Assembly (NCBI RefSeq): GCF_900104955.1
Contig: NZ_FNSI01000001.1
Location: forward strand, 3,382,001 to 3,446,000
Direction of reading: 5' to 3'
Length of the DNA: 64,000 nucleotides
Source of the DNA: Beijerinckia sp. 28-YEA-48
GTDB lineage: Bacteria > Pseudomonadota > Alphaproteobacteria > Rhizobiales > Beijerinckiaceae
Shown here: positions 36,146-45,694 of the stretch, piece by piece
How the letters are laid out: every line of letters begins with the position of its first letter
How positions within the stretch are numbered: position 1 is the stretch's first letter
The notes under the pieces: model-generated
Told to the model about the DNA's origin: nothing
The model's input: the letters and a program-made list of their open reading frames with translations, nothing else
Database searches by the model: none
Made by a program: the position numbers and the translations under genes

Positions 36146-37653
36146 AGAAGCGCCCAGACGGCGTCCCTCACAGATTTGGTAACGTCGGCTAGAGGCGCCC
36201 GAGCATCAATCGATACGATCTTCGCTCCGGAAAAATTCAGGTCTTTGAGCCATGAGACGCGCGAGAGAATCAGGGCCTTGTCCATGTCCGGTTCGCGTCT
36301 GGCGACAATGTCCTGGTCGACGTGCAGCTTGATAACAAGGTCCGGGGGCGAGCGCTCCGCCATCTCGTAAATGCGCGCTTCGAACCGCTTCAGCCACTCC
36401 GGCGCGGACGGCGTACGGTGGAGAAGAGGCCCGTCATTGAATGCGACATTCTCGTTTTGCGGATACCGATCCGTCACCACGACGAGACCGCGTGCGACCG
36501 CGCGGCGGACGAGCGCCAACTTGCGGCGTTTGTCGAGCGCAACGGCCGCGGCCCAGATCGAGAAAAGCAGCGAATAGACAGGTCCCGGCGGTCGATCGGA
36601 AATTATGCCGTGCGAGGCGCCTTTCGGTTTTGTTTTGATCGCGCGTCCAATCAAGGGGGCGACCATCTTGAAGGGCGCAAGCAGAAGCGAAGGACGCCCG
36701 TCACCGGTTCCAAAATAGCAGGACATGACATCGATCTCGGCGCCGAGCCAGGTGTTGAGCTGCGCGCATTGCGTGCTCTTCCCACTGCCGTCCACGCCAA
36801 CCAGTGCGATGACGACGCCGCCGCCGGGTGCGCGTCGCCGCGTCGCGCGCGGCAAGGCAAAGAATCGCCTGTTGAGATGGCCAAACAGGAAAGTTAAAGC
36901 GGCTGCGGTTGCGCGAACGCGAAGCTCCAGCAGGTTCGCGATACGGTAAGGGGCGAGCGCCCGCCGCATTCTCCAGCTTCGGCGCAGAGACGCGGTCAGC
37001 GAGACGCCGTCGGTGAAGAACCAATCGACGATGTCGGTGGCGAGGGCTTCGTCAAAAATCTCCGCCGCCCGCTGCCACAGGCTTTGGCGATCGACCACGC
37101 TCATGAGCGAATCTACCTCATGTCGACGCTTTTCCGTGTCGGCTTTCCAGCGCTTCAACGCGACGGGATCCGTCCACGACCGCTCCAGACATTCTCGCAC
37201 CGAAAGCAGCAATGCCTCATCGACCAAGTCGAGCGTGCGCAGGCCTATATCCGACTGAAAGCAGCTGCGGCGCAAAAGAGCTTCCTCGATCGGAAGACGG
37301 TGGGTCTTGCAAAGCGGTGGTCCGAGCAGCAAGCGAAAGTGTGCGTGCACGTGGAAGATCGCCCCGGTCTCCCGATCGTAGGCGAGGTAGCTCTCGATCG
37401 CGGGGTTCTGTCGGAACGCTGCGTCGGGCCAGTGGCGAAAACCGCACTGCCGAAGCAGCGCAACAGCGCGAGCACGATCGGTGCGCGCGATCAGCAGGTC
37501 GAGATCGGAATGACCCGCCAGGGCTACCGGAGCCCGCAACGAACTGCGGAAGTAACAATAGGAGATGCGCTCCGCCTCGAAGCTCTCGACCAGCTGATGG
37601 AACGGATTGTCATATTCATCCACCGCTGGCATTTCAGCAATTGCAAGAGACAT
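36142..37653 (-). CDS. Nucleotidyltransferase/thymidylate-kinase-like fusion
   Basis: A 503-aa two-domain protein. Residues ~15-200 look like an uncharacterised nucleotidyltransferase, with AGHSDLDLLIAR giving the DxD metal motif. Residues ~280-500 are thymidylate-kinase-like, with P-loop ALVGVDGSGKST and the motif VVVTDRYPQNENVAF (DRY). An Arg-rich linker with a hydrophobic patch joins them. AAAGGAG lies 6 nt before the ATG. Housekeeping Tmk is ~210 aa and stands alone, so this is a specialised enzyme. The EPS context suggests activation or modification of a glycan precursor; the substrate is unknown. Confidence 0.78.
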   Translation of the reverse strand: MSLAIAEMPAVDEYDNPFHQLVESFEAERISYCYFRSSLRAPVALAGHSDLDLLIARTDRARAVALLRQCGFRHWPDAAFRQNPAIESYLAYDRETGAIFHVHAHFRLLLGPPLCKTHRLPIEEALLRRSCFQSDIGLRTLDLVDEALLLSVRECLERSWTDPVALKRWKADTEKRRHEVDSLMSVVDRQSLWQRAAEIFDEALATDIVDWFFTDGVSLTASLRRSWRMRRALAPYRIANLLELRVRATAAALTFLFGHLNRRFFALPRATRRRAPGGGVVIALVGVDGSGKSTQCAQLNTWLGAEIDVMSCYFGTGDGRPSLLLAPFKMVAPLIGRAIKTKPKGASHGIISDRPPGPVYSLLFSIWAAAVALDKRRKLALVRRAVARGLVVVTDRYPQNENVAFNDGPLLHRTPSAPEWLKRFEARIYEMAERSPPDLVIKLHVDQDIVARREPDMDKALILSRVSWLKDLNFSGAKIVSIDARAPLADVTKSVRDAVWALL

Positions 37654-37656
37654 GCT

Positions 37657-39342
37657 CTACTCCTTTCCCCGGCTAGTCGCGGTCGATGTGTTCAGCCCTG
37701 CAATGGCCGAAGCTTCGGTTTGACTCGTCCCGGCAGAACAAAACACACGGTCGCGACGTGTGTGAACGGCCACATTTTCCTTGGTGGAAGACTGTCGGAG
37801 GAGAACGGGATTGGCGTCGAGCGAGGAAGCGATCCCACGGGCATGCGTTAGCGCCACAATAAAGCGCGGGAGTTCCGCATGCGGGACACCAAAATCAGCG
37901 TCGGGGGTCAACAGGTGCAACGCTTCGCGGATTTGCGCCTTCGACGTTGAGCCGGCGCGCGCCGCAAGGACGCCGAGAGACATCCAGTCCACCAGCAGCC
38001 GTACCGCAGGGGCTTGCAAAACTGGCGGGGCGCTCACGATGATCCATTCGTAGGGCAAAGATGTTTGTGCGATCAGGTCTCGAAGACGGAGATCCGGCGC
38101 GGGCATCGAATCGGTGCGGAAAGAAGCATGGCAGTTCATTCGATCAAATTGCGCGCCTGCTAAACGATAAACGATCCCTTGAGGCTCGACGGATGAAGAC
38201 TCGAGGTCGACGACGAGAACGGAGGGGCGTAGACGGGCCGCGCTTCGCGCTATTTCCTCCACCAACTGGTCTTTGCCATCCCGGTCATGACTTGACGTCA
38301 CGACGATCCGCTTCTGTCGGTCGCCGAAGGCCGACAAAAGAGCGATCATCAAGTTGGAGGTTGTTTTTTCCGCCGCGAAGCTCTCGCCTGCAATATCCAA
38401 ACTCGGTGCGTTGAAGTACTCGACGACGTCGGAGGTTGTTTGCAGGCGCCGATCAAGGCGGGACAAAGTCAAGGCGAGCGCGATGCCGGCGATCAGAGAG
38501 ACAAACGCTCCCGGCACGACAAGCAGCAGCGGATTGATGGAACTCGGCCGTTCCGGCGTCTCGGCATGCGCTGCGATACGAACGGCAGGAGAAGAAATTT
38601 CACTCCTGACTTGCTCGGCCGCCTGTCGCTGCGCCAGGTCGATGGCCACGGTGAGATCGCCGCGCGTGCTCTGCAGAGCGGCCAGCGTCGCTCTTTCCTT
38701 GAGCCGATTGGCTTCGCTCGTCGCGGGATCGGCCAAGCGAGAGACAGCCGCCTTGATTTTGGCGTCTATCGCCTCCAACTGCTGCTCGGCCGCTATGATG
38801 TTCGAGGTCCGGTTGGTTGAGGCTTCCGCCATCAATCCATCGACATAGGATGCGGCTATTGTGTTTGCGATGATCGCGGCATCGGTCGGAGACTTCGCGG
38901 TCTCATTGATCGAAATCAGCGAAGACTTGAGCTCCTGCATCACGTTCGTATGGCGCCGGAGATTGGCCAGGCTGATCGGCGTCGGTCCCAGGCGGTTCTC
39001 TTTCGCCAGTTCCGTCACCACGCGTGCAAGGAAGCCATCTGATTTCAGCATGGTAATATGCGTGTCGATAGCGGAAGCGTCATCCGCTCGGATGTCCTTG
39101 TTGGCCGGGGTCTGGACAGAGAGCAGTGCGGTTGCCGTGTAGTTCGGCATAAGTACGAAGCCAGCCCCCGCTGATAATGCCAAACCCAAGAGGAAGACGG
39201 CGATAACAACCCACAATCGCCGCAGAATGAGCTCGACGACACGACCTAAATTGATCGTCTCCTTTGTCGATGTCGCAGACGCCAGCGCAACACGGTCATT
39301 GATATGATTTCGCGAACTCTGCGAGGGGATGGGGATGTTCAT
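37657..39342 (-). CDS. Wzz/ExoP-like polysaccharide co-polymerase with degenerate kinase domain
   Basis: A 561-aa inner-membrane protein. A Wzz domain has a first membrane helix (VVIAVFLLGLALSAGAGFVL), a periplasmic coiled-coil region and a second helix near residue 280 (LLLVVPGAFVSLIAGIAL). The cytoplasmic part matches a BY-kinase in layout but its motifs are broken: Walker A is SSHDRDGKDQL, Walker A' VLVVDLESS and Walker B YEWIIVSAPPVL with Ser for Asp. No C-terminal Tyr cluster is seen. It should set chain length or organise export without kinase activity. The ATG at 39342 overlaps the ligase stop (ATGA) and has GGAG at 9 nt. Confidence 0.87.
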   Translation of the reverse strand: MNIPIPSQSSRNHINDRVALASATSTKETINLGRVVELILRRLWVVIAVFLLGLALSAGAGFVLMPNYTATALLSVQTPANKDIRADDASAIDTHITMLKSDGFLARVVTELAKENRLGPTPISLANLRRHTNVMQELKSSLISINETAKSPTDAAIIANTIAASYVDGLMAEASTNRTSNIIAAEQQLEAIDAKIKAAVSRLADPATSEANRLKERATLAALQSTRGDLTVAIDLAQRQAAEQVRSEISSPAVRIAAHAETPERPSSINPLLLVVPGAFVSLIAGIALALTLSRLDRRLQTTSDVVEYFNAPSLDIAGESFAAEKTTSNLMIALLSAFGDRQKRIVVTSSHDRDGKDQLVEEIARSAARLRPSVLVVDLESSSVEPQGIVYRLAGAQFDRMNCHASFRTDSMPAPDLRLRDLIAQTSLPYEWIIVSAPPVLQAPAVRLLVDWMSLGVLAARAGSTSKAQIREALHLLTPDADFGVPHAELPRFIVALTHARGIASSLDANPVLLRQSSTKENVAVHTRRDRVFCSAGTSQTEASAIAGLNTSTATSRGKE

Positions 39343-40727
39343 GTTTGCAAACTCCATCCAGGATTTTCATCCGCATGCGGCGTGCGCGAGTTCAAGCCGT
39401 TGCGTCGAATGGTTTGACGAGGCTCCGATGGCGCTCGGTTCCGTGCGAGCATCTTTGGCGCCGACAAAGCCCCCACGATGAGGAACCAAACGATCGGATG
39501 ACGGAAGATCACGTGGAAGCTTCCGAACGACACCAAGGCGATCAGCCCAATCGCCAAGCCATCCGCTTGGCTGCGCAAGGCCCGCCAGAACGCCATCAAA
39601 CAAAGCGAGAGAAATGACGCCGTCGCCAAAGCCCCACCCTGCACGAACAGTTCGAGTGCCGTATTGTGCGCCTCGAAATTGGCTGCAAGACCAAGCTTCG
39701 GATGGACCAGATTGAGGGGATCCGAGGCCTCGCGCCTTTCGATGAGCAAGCTCGTGGGTATCGTCAAATGCGGCCCGGGTCCCCGGCCCAGATACCAGGA
39801 CTCGACGCCCAATTGGATGGCCTGCGTCCAAAGAGCGATCCGAAGCGCTGCTTCCTGATCGGTATTTTCCTTGTCGCGCATAAAGAAAAGCGGCGATGCC
39901 CCATTGGCATTGCTGCGAAGCGCCGGCGTAAGCACGATTGCCGTCAGTAGAAGTGCCGCTGTCCCCGAGACGACCGCCCAAAAGATCGTGGACCGCAGCA
40001 ACGCGGCGATGGGGGTCGCGCGGAGAATCTTGGCGAACACAAATCCCAGCACCATGATGATGGCTACGCCGTTATAAGCATTGCTTTGCGCCAGGAAACC
40101 AGCGGCGAAGGTGATACATGCGCTGACAATGGTCAGTATGCGAAACTGCCGGGATGGTTCGTTTTCGCTCGCCGCAATCGAAAGAGCCCCCAGGGCGAGG
40201 CAAAACAACGCAAACTGATTGGGATTCAAGCACCAGCCTCTAAATCGATCCCAGTACCAGAGATCCAGCGTGCCGATGATCGGCGCATACTGGCCCTGGA
40301 GAACTTGTACGAGGACAGCGGCACCGCCGACGAGCGACGTGTTGCGAAACAACCGTCGCAAACGCTGTGGCGATTCGGAGCCGATTGTCAGCGCTGCGCC
40401 GAGGACAGCCAGGAGAGAGTAAGAGATGATATCGTGAAGCGTGAGCGACCAATCGACGAATTGGGCTTGTACGATCGAGACCATGAACCCAAAGCAGAGC
40501 GAGGCCGCAAAGATTACCCAGAAGATCAGAAGGTCGAAAAACGCGCGCGGTGTTGCCGCGAGCCGATAGTTCCAGAGCACGACCAGTAGCCTGGGGATCA
40601 GCCAAAGTACGAGCAGCAGTTCGCCTGGTCCCACAGGCGCGTCCTCGGGACGAAGCTGTGTCATCAGCGAGAGGATGAGACCAAGGGGAAGCACGAGGTC
40701 CCAGAGAGCTATCAACCGCGTCGGCAT
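39339..40727 (-). CDS. O-antigen ligase/Wzy-like polymerase
   Basis: A 462-aa membrane protein with about 11-12 hydrophobic helices. A large periplasmic loop between residues ~275 and 360 carries WYLGRGPGPHLTIPTSLL and NFEAHNTALELFVQGG, the loop with a conserved His typical of the Wzy_C/WaaL/ExoQ family. GGGAGG is 7 nt before the ATG. In an EPS cluster with Wzx- and Wzz-like genes the role is most likely repeat-unit polymerisation. Confidence 0.87.
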   Translation of the reverse strand: MPTRLIALWDLVLPLGLILSLMTQLRPEDAPVGPGELLLVLWLIPRLLVVLWNYRLAATPRAFFDLLIFWVIFAASLCFGFMVSIVQAQFVDWSLTLHDIISYSLLAVLGAALTIGSESPQRLRRLFRNTSLVGGAAVLVQVLQGQYAPIIGTLDLWYWDRFRGWCLNPNQFALFCLALGALSIAASENEPSRQFRILTIVSACITFAAGFLAQSNAYNGVAIIMVLGFVFAKILRATPIAALLRSTIFWAVVSGTAALLLTAIVLTPALRSNANGASPLFFMRDKENTDQEAALRIALWTQAIQLGVESWYLGRGPGPHLTIPTSLLIERREASDPLNLVHPKLGLAANFEAHNTALELFVQGGALATASFLSLCLMAFWRALRSQADGLAIGLIALVSFGSFHVIFRHPIVWFLIVGALSAPKMLARNRAPSEPRQTIRRNGLNSRTPHADENPGWSLQT

Positions 40728-41914
40728 TCAATAGCCTCCCCCACCTCGTCAATGTATGGGCTGTGACGCCGGGGACCGCGCGCCAATACGCGTTCATAGA
40801 GAGCCGCGTGCTGGGCAGCGATGTCAGGTAGTCCAAACCCCTGGCGGATCTTGGCAGGCCCACGAGCCCCCATGCGGCGCGCGGCTTCGCGATCGGCCAA
40901 CATCGTCAATATCTTTGCAGCAAGTTCCTCCGGATTTCGTTGCGGGGCCAACAACCCGTTCCAACCGTCACGGATCACCTCCTGGCATCCGGGAAGGTCG
41001 GTTGTGACAATTGGCAATCCGGCGAGCGCGGCTTCCATGAGCGAGCGCGGGATGCCTTCGGCATATTCGCTCGGAAAGACGAACACATCCGCCATATTGA
41101 GTAGTGAGGGAACGTCATGCCGAGCACCGGTTGGAAGCACGTAACCGGCATGACGGGCGAAGTCTTCGTCGGTGATGTCAGATCCCTCACCTGCGCGCGG
41201 CCCGACGACGAGGAACCGCGCATTGGCATGCTTCCGGAAGACCAGGGCGGCCGCCTTCAAGAGGGTATGGATTCCCTTCTCACGTGTTATCCGCGTCGTC
41301 GTCACGAGCACGTCCCTGCCGATGAGGCCAAGCTCCCTGCGCAGATCGTCCGGCGCTGATCCCATTGCGCGGGCACGTTCGAAGCCTTCGATGTCGATGC
41401 CCGCGCCGGGAATGACGACCGAACGGCCGCTGCCGAGCAGACCGTTTCGCGTGAAGAAATTCATATCGCCGTGATGCTCAAACACAGTCGCTGCCGTCGA
41501 AGTGGCAGCGAAACGTTGGAGTGGACGGTAAATCGTTCGAATGGCGAGGGCGCCGGCAGAACGGCTGGAAAAAGTCCAGCCTCTCCCGTTGATGGTGCGG
41601 ATGATCGCCGTCCGCTGGCCGCTCCGGGCCGCATAGGGAACGAGGAGGCTGGTCTTGGTATCGAAGGAGTGCGCGATGTCGGCGTCGACATCGTGAATGA
41701 GCCGCGACAAAGTTGTGATTGCTCGAATGTCGGCGACCGGATCGACAAAGCGGCTAAACGCGAACCTGCGATACGCGATATTCGCGTCATCGAAGGGCCT
41801 GGGATCGCCGCTCGCGGCGGCTGTCACGCGGAAGCCCAATCTCTCGATTGTCTTGAAGAACGGGATCCGCAGGAAATGATCTTCGCCGCCGATGAAGAGA
41901 ACATGCGCGTTCAT
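40712..41914 (-). CDS. Glycosyltransferase, GT4/GT1-like
   Basis: A 400-aa GT-B glycosyltransferase. The N-terminal domain begins HVLFIGGEDHFLRIPF. The C-terminal nucleotide-sugar domain has TTRITREKGIHTLLKAA and the EX7E-type motif in FVFPSEYAEGIPRSLMEA. It has no membrane helices and probably acts at the inner face of the inner membrane on a lipid-linked sugar. It starts with a 4-nt overlap with the fusion gene and overlaps the polymerase gene by 16 nt. Confidence 0.93.
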   Translation of the reverse strand: MNAHVLFIGGEDHFLRIPFFKTIERLGFRVTAAASGDPRPFDDANIAYRRFAFSRFVDPVADIRAITTLSRLIHDVDADIAHSFDTKTSLLVPYAARSGQRTAIIRTINGRGWTFSSRSAGALAIRTIYRPLQRFAATSTAATVFEHHGDMNFFTRNGLLGSGRSVVIPGAGIDIEGFERARAMGSAPDDLRRELGLIGRDVLVTTTRITREKGIHTLLKAAALVFRKHANARFLVVGPRAGEGSDITDEDFARHAGYVLPTGARHDVPSLLNMADVFVFPSEYAEGIPRSLMEAALAGLPIVTTDLPGCQEVIRDGWNGLLAPQRNPEELAAKILTMLADREAARRMGARGPAKIRQGFGLPDIAAQHAALYERVLARGPRRHSPYIDEVGEAIECRRG

Positions 41915-44268
41915 GGCAGATCCTTTCCTCGTTCCGTGACGGATAGATTGAGCGCCTTTGAAATCTTCAAACGCACCTGCTTCATCGATCTGTCGGCTAA
42001 AGAAGCATCACAGAAAACCGAAGACGACGGCGAACGATCACGCTTTGTACGTTCGCCAACCCATGTTGAAGACGTCTCCAACTGACGCGCTCTCGCACTG
42101 TCGTCATCGCTCTGAGCTGTGGAACTCCTGCTATTCGTTCCCACGTGGCATCCCAAATCGACAGCCATCGCGGTACGGTTACTGGCGCTCGCGGGCACCG
42201 CCCGCATATCATCGTCTGTTTCACGTCCGTCCGCAGGACGTCGTAGTACAGACGCCAGAATTACGACGACTCCGATGAGCGTTCCCACCGTGCCGCAAAG
42301 TGACATAGCCCATATGGTCGGCAGAGCCGTCCAGCCCAAGGTCGGCCCGAGCAGAAGAGAAGAAAAGACGAGGAATAAGGTCGTCAGCTCGACGATCAAA
42401 CGTCGTGTCTGCTTTTTGTAAACGGACGTCAATTCGACCAATGGAATGAGCAGGGCCTGCGAGGCGGCGAAGATAGCCAGAGCGGACAATATATCCCCGG
42501 TGACGGACCAATCGGCGTCGAATAAAATCGGCGCGAGACGGGGTGCAAGTCCGGCAAGCAATAGAAGTGGCAGCGATACAAACACAAAACTGGCGGCAAC
42601 CGTCAACGCAGTCAGCATCCGAATCCGTCGGAAGCTATGGTCGCGTACCGCTTCACTCGTCAAAATATGTCCGAGTGGCAGCGAGATGATCGCGAGCGGC
42701 GCCGCCGCGATCCGGTAAGCCACGCCCACATAGCCAGCGGCCGCCGAGCTGAACATGGCGCCGATCACCAATGGAGGAAGATTGGACACTGCGAGAGAGC
42801 TGACGTGCGCGGGCATGGTGAACAGAGCGAATTGGCGATTATCGAGAGCGCGGCGCAGGATGGCGCGCCATGGAAGTGGCCAGAGCTCCCGCAGCTCAGC
42901 GAGCGAGAGCGTTCGTGTCATGATGAAGCTTGTATAGAGCGCGTGACTGGCGATATGCGCCAAGATCAAGCCTTCGGCATGAAAGCCAGTCATGCCTGCC
43001 GCGATCTGCAATACGGTCATGCAGGCAGGCTGCAGGAAGCGGGCGACGGACAACGTGGGTATTGCATCGAAGCGTATCGCCCAGGCCGAGGTAAGCGACC
43101 AAAATCCCGCAAAAAATATCCCAAGAGGCACAAGGGAGAGGACAGCAGGCAGGGCTGGGAACTGGTATCCAATGAGCTTGATGATCCCCCAGGCCAGTGT
43201 CGTCATGCCGAGAATAGCGAGCGCGCAGAGGACAAAGATCTGGCGTGCGTCATCGCGCTTTTCTGCGGCGTAAAGCGCCGATTCGAACTTCAAAGCGACC
43301 AGCGGCCCGCAGATATTGACGACAGAGAGATAGATCGTGAACGTGCCAAGTTCAGACGGGCGGAACATGCGCGTGAGGAATGGCAGGGCGATCAGAAACG
43401 AAAGTTGCCCAAGCGCCGTCAAGCTCGACAAAATGAACGCATTGCGCGCGATCGGCCTTAAGATGTGTTTGAGGCCCCCATCAGATGAAGGCGCCGACAG
43501 GCCCTCCCCCAATGCGAGAACCTCAGCCTGGGTGTTCCCAGAGGTGCTGCTGGGGCGGACATGATCGCTTACAAGCGGCGATGAGAGTTCGCGGAGCCAG
43601 ACGGGAGGCTTGCCAGCGAAGATGGCATAAACAGTCGCGAGCAGGATACGGATATCCAGCGAAAGGCTCATCTGTTTGCGATATTGCTCCGAGAGCGCAG
43701 CCTTCAGTGGAAGCAGACTTTCACGATAGGTTCTGGTCGGATCCGGCGAAGCCGCCAGAATGGCGCTCTCGTCGCGTAGTAAAATGGAGGCGAGATCCGT
43801 CACGCCTGGGCGCATCGATAGCAGGGACACGCGTTGTTCGGCGGGATAGAACTCCAGGAATTCCTCGACCTCGGGCCTGGGACCAACGAGCGACATGGAT
43901 CCAAAAAGAACGTTGAAGAGCTGTGGCAACTCGTCGAGTTTCGTGCGCCGAATGAAGCTACCGACGCGGGTGACTCTAGGATCGCCCGCCACCGTCAGGC
44001 GCGGCAGCGCCGGGTCCTGACGACAATGCATCGATCGAAACTTGACGATGCGAAACGGACGGCCGCCGCGACCAACGCGGGTCTGTAGGAAGAACGCCGG
44101 TCCTGGGCTATCAAGTTTGATGGCAACGGCGACAAGCGCCAAGACGGGAAGCAGCATGACCAGGCCGATTCCCGCCGCCGCGATGTCAAGCAGGCGCTTG
44201 TCCGGATACCCGCCGGCGGCAGGGCCAGTTCGCATTGCCGAAGTTGCGGTCGCTTTCACGAAAATCAC
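41911..44268 (-). CDS. Fusion of polyprenyl-phosphate sugar transferase and Wzx-type flippase
   Basis: A 785-aa protein joining two steps that are normally separate. Residues ~20-220 are a bacterial sugar transferase (WbaP/ExoY type): DKRLLDIAAAGIGLVMLLP membrane hairpin, KFRSM, and DELPQLFNVLFGSMSLVGPRP. Then comes a ~45-aa hydrophilic linker. Residues ~265-690 are a 12-helix polysaccharide flippase (NAFILSSLTALGQLSFLIALPF; FLTRMFRPSELGTFTIYLSV). A ~95-aa Ser/Arg-rich tail ends it. The GTG start overlaps the aminotransferase stop. The reading frame is unbroken, so a true fusion is the simplest view, although a sequencing error joining two genes must be excluded. Confidence 0.88.
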   Translation of the reverse strand: MIFVKATATSAMRTGPAAGGYPDKRLLDIAAAGIGLVMLLPVLALVAVAIKLDSPGPAFFLQTRVGRGGRPFRIVKFRSMHCRQDPALPRLTVAGDPRVTRVGSFIRRTKLDELPQLFNVLFGSMSLVGPRPEVEEFLEFYPAEQRVSLLSMRPGVTDLASILLRDESAILAASPDPTRTYRESLLPLKAALSEQYRKQMSLSLDIRILLATVYAIFAGKPPVWLRELSSPLVSDHVRPSSTSGNTQAEVLALGEGLSAPSSDGGLKHILRPIARNAFILSSLTALGQLSFLIALPFLTRMFRPSELGTFTIYLSVVNICGPLVALKFESALYAAEKRDDARQIFVLCALAILGMTTLAWGIIKLIGYQFPALPAVLSLVPLGIFFAGFWSLTSAWAIRFDAIPTLSVARFLQPACMTVLQIAAGMTGFHAEGLILAHIASHALYTSFIMTRTLSLAELRELWPLPWRAILRRALDNRQFALFTMPAHVSSLAVSNLPPLVIGAMFSSAAAGYVGVAYRIAAAPLAIISLPLGHILTSEAVRDHSFRRIRMLTALTVAASFVFVSLPLLLLAGLAPRLAPILFDADWSVTGDILSALAIFAASQALLIPLVELTSVYKKQTRRLIVELTTLFLVFSSLLLGPTLGWTALPTIWAMSLCGTVGTLIGVVVILASVLRRPADGRETDDDMRAVPASASNRTAMAVDLGCHVGTNSRSSTAQSDDDSARARQLETSSTWVGERTKRDRSPSSSVFCDASLADRSMKQVRLKISKALNLSVTERGKDLP

Positions 44269-45422
44269 CGCAGCACAGCGCGCAGGACGGAACAGACGCG
44301 GTCCAGCTCATGATCCTTCATGCCCGGAAATAGCGGCAGCGTTACAGCACCGGCGAAATATCGATCTGCGACGGGAAATGGATAGATCGCCTTCTGCGCA
44401 TTCTGGCGCCAGTATGTCATGAGGTGCAATGGGCAGTAATGAACCGACGAACCAATGCCGTTCTGTGTAAGTGTTGCAATCAACGCATCGCGGCCGATCG
44501 GCGCGTGCTCCCGAACGCGGATCGGAAAGATATGCCAGGCATGTTGACCGCCCTCCGGCGCAAGCGCCGGAAGATCGATGGGCAGATCCGCCAATGCCTC
44601 GGCATAGCGAAGCGCCAAATGTTCGCGTTGCCTTTGGAACTCATAGGCCCGATCGAGTTGAACGATACCGATACTCGCGGCGAGGTCCGTCAAATTGTAC
44701 TTAAAGCCCGGCGCCACGATATCGTAAGCCCAATTGGCCGTGACGCTGCGGAATCTGTCGAAGGCATCTCGGTCGAGGCCATGCAGGCGCATAACGCGCG
44801 CACGCGCCGCGATGCCCTCGTCTCGCGTGACCAACATCCCGCCTTCGCCGGTCGTAATCGTCTTATTTGCATAAAAACTGAACACGCATGCATCGGAACC
44901 CGACGTACCGACTTTACGATTTTGCCGATGCGCCGGTAGCGCATGCGCGGCATCCTCGATCACGCGCAGGCCATGTTTTTGCGCAAAGGCCAGTATTTCA
45001 TCCATGTCGCACGGCCATCCGCCGAAATGGACGGGGGCGATGGCCTTGCACCTTGCGGTTATCCGACGCGCCGCGTCTTCCAGATCTATTGTCAGGCTGT
45101 CCGGGTGGACATCGACAAGAATGATGTCTGCCCCGAGATGACGGAAAACCGCGGCCGTGGCCGAGAATGTCAAAGTCGGCACCAGAACGGCGTCTCCGGG
45201 GCCTATACCGCACGCCTCGGCCGCAAGATGAAGACCTGCCGTGGCCGAGTTGACGGCAATGGCTTGAATATTGGTGTCGCCGAGGAAGACGCTAAACGCC
45301 TCCTCGAAGAGCTTGCTCCGGCTGCCTGTCGTCAGCCATCCCGATCTAAGCACGGCCACGACAGCTTCGATTTCGGCTTCACCAATTGACGGTCGGAAGA
45401 ACGGAATTGCTAGCGATGACAT
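44265..45422 (-). CDS. DegT/DnrJ/EryC1/StrS-family sugar aminotransferase
   Basis: A 385-aa PLP-dependent enzyme that makes nucleotide-linked amino sugars. The Schiff-base Lys is K187 in SFYANKTITTGEGG; VIEDAAHALPA and GFKYNLTDLAASIGIVQL are further signatures. ATG 45422 has AAAGG 6 nt upstream, so the in-frame ATG five codons earlier is not preferred. It probably aminates the 4-keto sugar made by the divergent CapD-like dehydratase; UDP-4-amino-sugar products such as PseC or PglE make are plausible. It is the first gene of the minus-strand EPS run. Confidence 0.93.
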   Translation of the reverse strand: MSSLAIPFFRPSIGEAEIEAVVAVLRSGWLTTGSRSKLFEEAFSVFLGDTNIQAIAVNSATAGLHLAAEACGIGPGDAVLVPTLTFSATAAVFRHLGADIILVDVHPDSLTIDLEDAARRITARCKAIAPVHFGGWPCDMDEILAFAQKHGLRVIEDAAHALPAHRQNRKVGTSGSDACVFSFYANKTITTGEGGMLVTRDEGIAARARVMRLHGLDRDAFDRFRSVTANWAYDIVAPGFKYNLTDLAASIGIVQLDRAYEFQRQREHLALRYAEALADLPIDLPALAPEGGQHAWHIFPIRVREHAPIGRDALIATLTQNGIGSSVHYCPLHLMTYWRQNAQKAIYPFPVADRYFAGAVTLPLFPGMKDHELDRVCSVLRAVLR

Positions 45423-45694
45423 GACGCGCCTTTCCATGGTTCGGTACCAACATTGGACTCATTTCATGGAGCTGTTGAGGGCGCGTTGTGGTTAGGCGCT
45501 GTCACATTTGTAGAGGGAGTACCCATTTCGGCTAGGAGCAGATACCTCCATTGAAACGTTCAGGACATCCATTGTTGCGATAACGGCACGTGAACGCGCC
45601 CTATACAGTCTGGCGTCTTAGCCAATCACCGCCAGGCGAGAATTTCGCTCCGTCGGGAAAGGTGACGTCGTCAAGTGAGCATAGGAGTCGTTCG

